Below are positions 61,624 through 64,000 of a stretch of DNA of 64,000 nucleotides, in pieces. Numbering within the stretch: position 1 is the first letter of the stretch; every line of letters starts with the position of its first letter. Source of the stretch: Filimonas zeae. GTDB taxonomy: Bacteria; Bacteroidota; Bacteroidia; Chitinophagales; Chitinophagaceae. Under the pieces are notes generated by a model, which did no database searches, was not told where the DNA came from, and worked only from the letters and a program-made list of their open reading frames with translations. The position numbers were made by a program, and so were the translations under genes. The stretch lies in contig NZ_BMIB01000003.1 in the NCBI RefSeq assembly GCF_014641615.1, forward strand, positions 434,001 to 498,000. Reading direction: 5' to 3'.

Positions 61624-62190
61624 ATGAATAATGAAATAAAAGTGTTACTTCTTTATCTATCTGCTCAGGGTAGAGAAGTGTATGTGAATGATATTTTGAA
61701 CGGACATCATGCTATGGACTCGGAAGATTACGAGGTAGAAAATTTCTGGAATTCATTTGGGGGTATTGAAATTGTTATAGATGAATACTGCACAATATTG
61801 CATGTGTCTGACTTTGAGTTTTTAATAAAAGTTACCAACTTCTTACTTAATTCTCTTTATTGGTTAAAGGGAGGGCAGTGTGACTGGTTTGATCAAGTCG
61901 ACTCAAATGGTCTCTTTTTGAAGACAACTGCGGGGCGTTCTATTCTTTTGCAAAGAAAAGACGAACAAGAAATCCGTCTTTCATTTTACCCTGTTAGTGA
62001 TGGTTATGTTAAAAAACGTAGAGATAAGTTTTTTAGTGAAATTTCGATTAATGAGCAAAGTTGGATTAATTCTGTGCAGATTGCATTGCAAGAGTATTTT
62101 ACTCTTTTTGAAGAATGCTTGATATATAATAAAAATGATACGTATTCTCGATATTTGGAAATATGGGATGCTATTAGGGGAGCAGGATAG
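61624..62190 (+). CDS. Third immunity-like protein (paired with the orphan tail)
   Basis: 188 aa, no signal peptide, AT-rich. N-terminus MNNEIKVLLLYLSAQGREVY; also present are GGIEIVIDEYCTILHVSDFE and the WDAIRGAG end. No family recognised. It begins one base after an orphan toxin tail and ends at a TAG that starts another copy of the stop-codon repeat, as expected for an immunity gene. Cytosolic. The protein is intact, so protection may persist after toxin loss. Confidence 0.7.
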   Translation: MNNEIKVLLLYLSAQGREVYVNDILNGHHAMDSEDYEVENFWNSFGGIEIVIDEYCTILHVSDFEFLIKVTNFLLNSLYWLKGGQCDWFDQVDSNGLFLKTTAGRSILLQRKDEQEIRLSFYPVSDGYVKKRRDKFFSEISINEQSWINSVQIALQEYFTLFEECLIYNKNDTYSRYLEIWDAIRGAG

Positions 62191-62212
62191 TGTACACTGC
62201 AACGTCTACACC
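62188..62212. repeat. Diverged stop-codon repeat at the end of the third immunity gene
   Basis: It starts with the TAG stop of the gene: TAGTGTACACTGCAACGTCT and then ACACC, a 5-base-insertion variant of the consensus. No hairpin of the usual type follows directly. Confidence 0.5.
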
Positions 62213-62253
62213 ATTTTTAAAGGGTATTGAGAAGATTCGGTAAAGGATTTGGG

Positions 62254-62316
62254 TAGTGTACAGAACGTCACCTGAATGAAAAAACAAACAAAACCATTCC
62301 GTAATTGGGATGGCTT
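62254..62316. repeat. Stop-codon repeat plus hairpin, copy C
   Basis: TAGTGTACAGAACGTCACCT at 62254-62273, then an A-rich spacer and ACCATTCC / GGGATGGCT-type stem around GTAATT (about 62293-62314). Nearly identical to copy A. Confidence 0.78.
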
Positions 62317-62369
62317 TGTCTTTGGTAGGGGCATGTTAAGAATAGAGAGGGCGGGGAGCCCTTTTTTTA

Positions 62370-62420
62370 TTTCTTGGGTGCGGGTATAAAACTATTCAGA
62401 AGCATCGTTGTGTAGTCTAA
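62370..62420 (+). pseudogene. Second decayed fragment of the zinc-ribbon transposase
   Basis: GCGYKTIQKHRCV followed by a stop matches GWYKTIQKYRCL of the fragment at 61293. It is too short for an independent gene; likely residue of a duplicated segment or a second insertion. Confidence 0.5.
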
Positions 62421-62702
62421 GCAGTAGGGGCAGCGAATTTACTTGTCTGCAGTACTTATACTGCGTCCATGGAATAGACTATATATAACTGGCCGAATGC
62501 TTACTTGCTACTGGTAAATAATTGAAAACAGATGGTGGGAAAAGCAAACAGCAGCATTTGTCTTGAGCAATTTATAAAACAAGCGTAGGTAACAGGCAAG
62601 AATAAGAAGAGGAAACTTATCGTGGCTTCTATTGGGAATCCTTCGCTTCCCCACAGTATACCACCCCCGCCAGCTATCCATGTTTTGCGCTAACTTCACC
62701 CT

Positions 62703-63749
62703 ATGAACAAAGAAGCTATGGAGTTAGGCATCAGTACCTTTGGTGAGGTTACCCCCGACGGGCTTTCCGGTAATGCCATTAACGCTCATCTGCGTATGCA
62801 GGAGCTGATAGCAGAGGCAAAATTGGCCGATGAGGTGGGGTTGGATGTATTTGCGCTGGGCGAGCATCACCGCCCGGATTATGTTATCTCTGCACCTGAA
62901 GTAGCACTGGCAGCTATTGCCGCGGTTACCAAACATATAAAATTGTCCAGTTCGGTTACCGTACTCAGTTCGGCCGATCCGGTACGTACGTATCAGAATT
63001 TTGCTACGTTAGATCTGGTGTCTAACGGGCGGGCGGAGATAATGGCGGGCAGGGGCTCGTTTATTGAATCGTTTCCGTTGTTTGGCTATCACCTGAACGA
63101 GTATGATGAACTGTTTACGGAGAAGCTGGATATGCTGTTGCAGATTATTAAGGAAGAAAAGATTTCCTGGAAGGGGCAGTTTCGTGCTCCTTTACACAAC
63201 CAGGGTATTTACCCCCGCACCCTGCAGGATCAGTTGCCGGTATGGATTGCCGTAGGCGGCACGCCTGCATCGGCAGTAAGGGCGGGTACGCTTAACCTGC
63301 CTATGACGGTGGCTATGCTGGGCGGTAAGCCTGCGCAGTTTGTGCCTTTTATTGAGTTGTTTCGCAATGCGGCGGAAAAAGCAGGGCATAACGTAGAGTT
63401 ATTGCAGCTGGCAGCTAACGGGCATATGTATATTGCGGAAGATGCAGAGCAGGCGGCAGATGAGTTCTGGCCTACCTATAGCAAAATGATGAACCGTATT
63501 GGGAAAGAAAGAGGCTGGCAGCCTATTACCCGGGAACAATATGAATACATGCGTTTGCCGGATGGGCCTTTGTTTGTAGGTAGTCCGCAACAGATTGTTG
63601 ATAAGATATTGTATGTACATGGGCTGTTTAAAAACACCCGTTTTCTGGCGCAGACTATTGCAGGGGATATTCCGCACGAAAAGCTGCTGCGGTCTATTGA
63701 GTTGTTTGGTAAGGAGGTGGCTCCGGCAGTAAGAAGCGCTACGGCATAA
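62703..63749 (+). CDS. LLM-class flavin-dependent oxidoreductase
   Basis: 348 aa, luciferase-like TIM-barrel oxidoreductase using FMNH2 or F420-like flavin. MELGISTFGEV at the start, FALGEHHRPDYVISAPEVAL, LSSADPVRTYQNFATLDLVS and RAEIMAGRGSFIESFPLFGY are characteristic, with IAVGGTPASAVRAG in the centre. Family members are atypical 'luciferase-like' monooxygenases; substrate unknown. The ATG start fits and a strong terminator follows. Confidence 0.92.
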   Translation: MNKEAMELGISTFGEVTPDGLSGNAINAHLRMQELIAEAKLADEVGLDVFALGEHHRPDYVISAPEVALAAIAAVTKHIKLSSSVTVLSSADPVRTYQNFATLDLVSNGRAEIMAGRGSFIESFPLFGYHLNEYDELFTEKLDMLLQIIKEEKISWKGQFRAPLHNQGIYPRTLQDQLPVWIAVGGTPASAVRAGTLNLPMTVAMLGGKPAQFVPFIELFRNAAEKAGHNVELLQLAANGHMYIAEDAEQAADEFWPTYSKMMNRIGKERGWQPITREQYEYMRLPDGPLFVGSPQQIVDKILYVHGLFKNTRFLAQTIAGDIPHEKLLRSIELFGKEVAPAVRSATA

Positions 63750-63760
63750 GCTATAAAAAG

Positions 63761-63787
63761 AAAGTCCGGCACCAGTGCCGGACTTTT
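63761..63787. terminator. Strong terminator between convergent genes
   Basis: AAAGTCCGGCAC / GTGCCGGACTTT (63761-63772 / 63775-63786), perfect 12-bp stem with a two-base CA loop and A/T flanks, for both strands. Confidence 0.92.
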
Positions 63788-63796
63788 CATTGGGCT

Positions 63797-64000
63797 TCAG
63801 ACCCTTTCCCCTACGATATTGTTAAAGGCACCCACCGGCTGCAACGCAGGTTCTCCGGGGGCTACGCCTGAAACAATAAAACCGGTAAGATCTTTATTCA
63901 GAATATCCTTGTTGGTAAAAAACAATCCATGCGGCTCGCCGGCGTATACCACATACTGCGCATCCGGCAGCAGGTTGGCAGTACAGTTTCCACTGGCTTC
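63797..64000 (-). CDS. Alpha/beta hydrolase, C-terminal fragment (cut by window edge)
   Basis: The last 67 residues of a minus-strand gene that continues beyond the window. The stop TCA is at 63797-63799. The readable sequence includes YVVYAGEPHGLFFTNKDIL (with the probable catalytic histidine in the PHG motif), then NKDLTGFIVS. This resembles the C-terminus of non-heme chloroperoxidase/esterase-like alpha/beta hydrolases (short-chain arylesterase type). The tail after GFIV is longer than usual. The nucleophile lies outside the window. Confidence 0.75.
   Translation of the reverse strand, partial: EASGNCTANLLPDAQYVVYAGEPHGLFFTNKDILNKDLTGFIVSGVAPGEPALQPVGAFNNIVGERV

Larger units (their letters stand above)
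62191..62702. other. Gene-free remnant region
   Basis: 512 bases with no intact gene. It holds stop-codon repeat copies at 62188 and 62254 with hairpin (62291-62312), and a decayed transposase fragment at about 62372-62412. The right part is a featureless stretch before the LLM oxidoreductase. Confidence 0.6.

Overview
The window looks like chromosomal DNA of a Bacteroidota member, most likely a Chitinophagaceae relative. The evidence is the gene content (TonB/SusC-type outer-membrane receptor, DUF4382 lipoprotein, very large exported RHS/YD proteins, BrxA/B, 395-aa Lgt), promoters of the Bacteroidota TTTG / TAnnTTTG type, and a general lack of Shine-Dalgarno sequences. No rRNA, tRNA or CRISPR array was recognised.

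1-11.9 kb: one long plus-strand operon of the tellurium-resistance-like (Ter) stress system. It holds a HAD phosphatase (cut by the window edge), a phosphoribosyltransferase, two TerD proteins, a TelA protein with an unknown partner, two short TerY von Willebrand A proteins, a 105-aa small protein, a vWA + zinc-ribbon TerY-C protein, a PP2C phosphatase with an Ig-like domain, a protein kinase with zinc ribbon, a TerC-type membrane protein and a DUF3347 protein. The terY-phosphatase-kinase triad suggests phospho-signalling coupled to TerD/TerC at the membrane. It ends at a strong terminator.

12-38 kb: mostly housekeeping genes. These are an exported alpha/beta hydrolase; thrS-infC-rpmI-rplT with a structured leader before rpmI; an arginine-decarboxylase-like enzyme; an ECF sigma operon (TraB-like protein, sigma factor, membrane protein, TPR protein); hsp20; bacilliredoxin; lgt; a TonB receptor; prfB with its programmed +1 frameshift; a class-1 isoprenoid-synthase-like protein; pruA; an FKBP isomerase; pyrR; DoxX; a DUF4382 lipoprotein; an ABC ATPase/permease pair; and two tandem copies of a small membrane protein. 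Many are separated by clear hairpin terminators.

38-62.7 kb: accessory region. A frameshifted lipoprotein remnant is followed by an array of seven 65-bp tandem repeats, each with two inverted repeats. Next comes a five-gene operon of exported proteins (804, 367, 2282, 281 and 2554 aa), the last an RHS protein with a C-terminal papain-like toxin domain and a downstream immunity-like gene. Behind it is a graveyard of cassettes: two more immunity-like genes preceded by short orphan toxin tails, a truncated IS21 istA with six end repeats, and two remnants of a zinc-ribbon transposase. A short repeat starting at a stop codon (consensus TAGTGTACAGAACGTCACCT) recurs five times, three times followed by the same hairpin. 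This modular RHS toxin/immunity locus is the most novel part of the window.

62.7-64 kb: an LLM-class flavin oxidoreductase, a terminator, and the C-terminus of an alpha/beta hydrolase on the minus strand.
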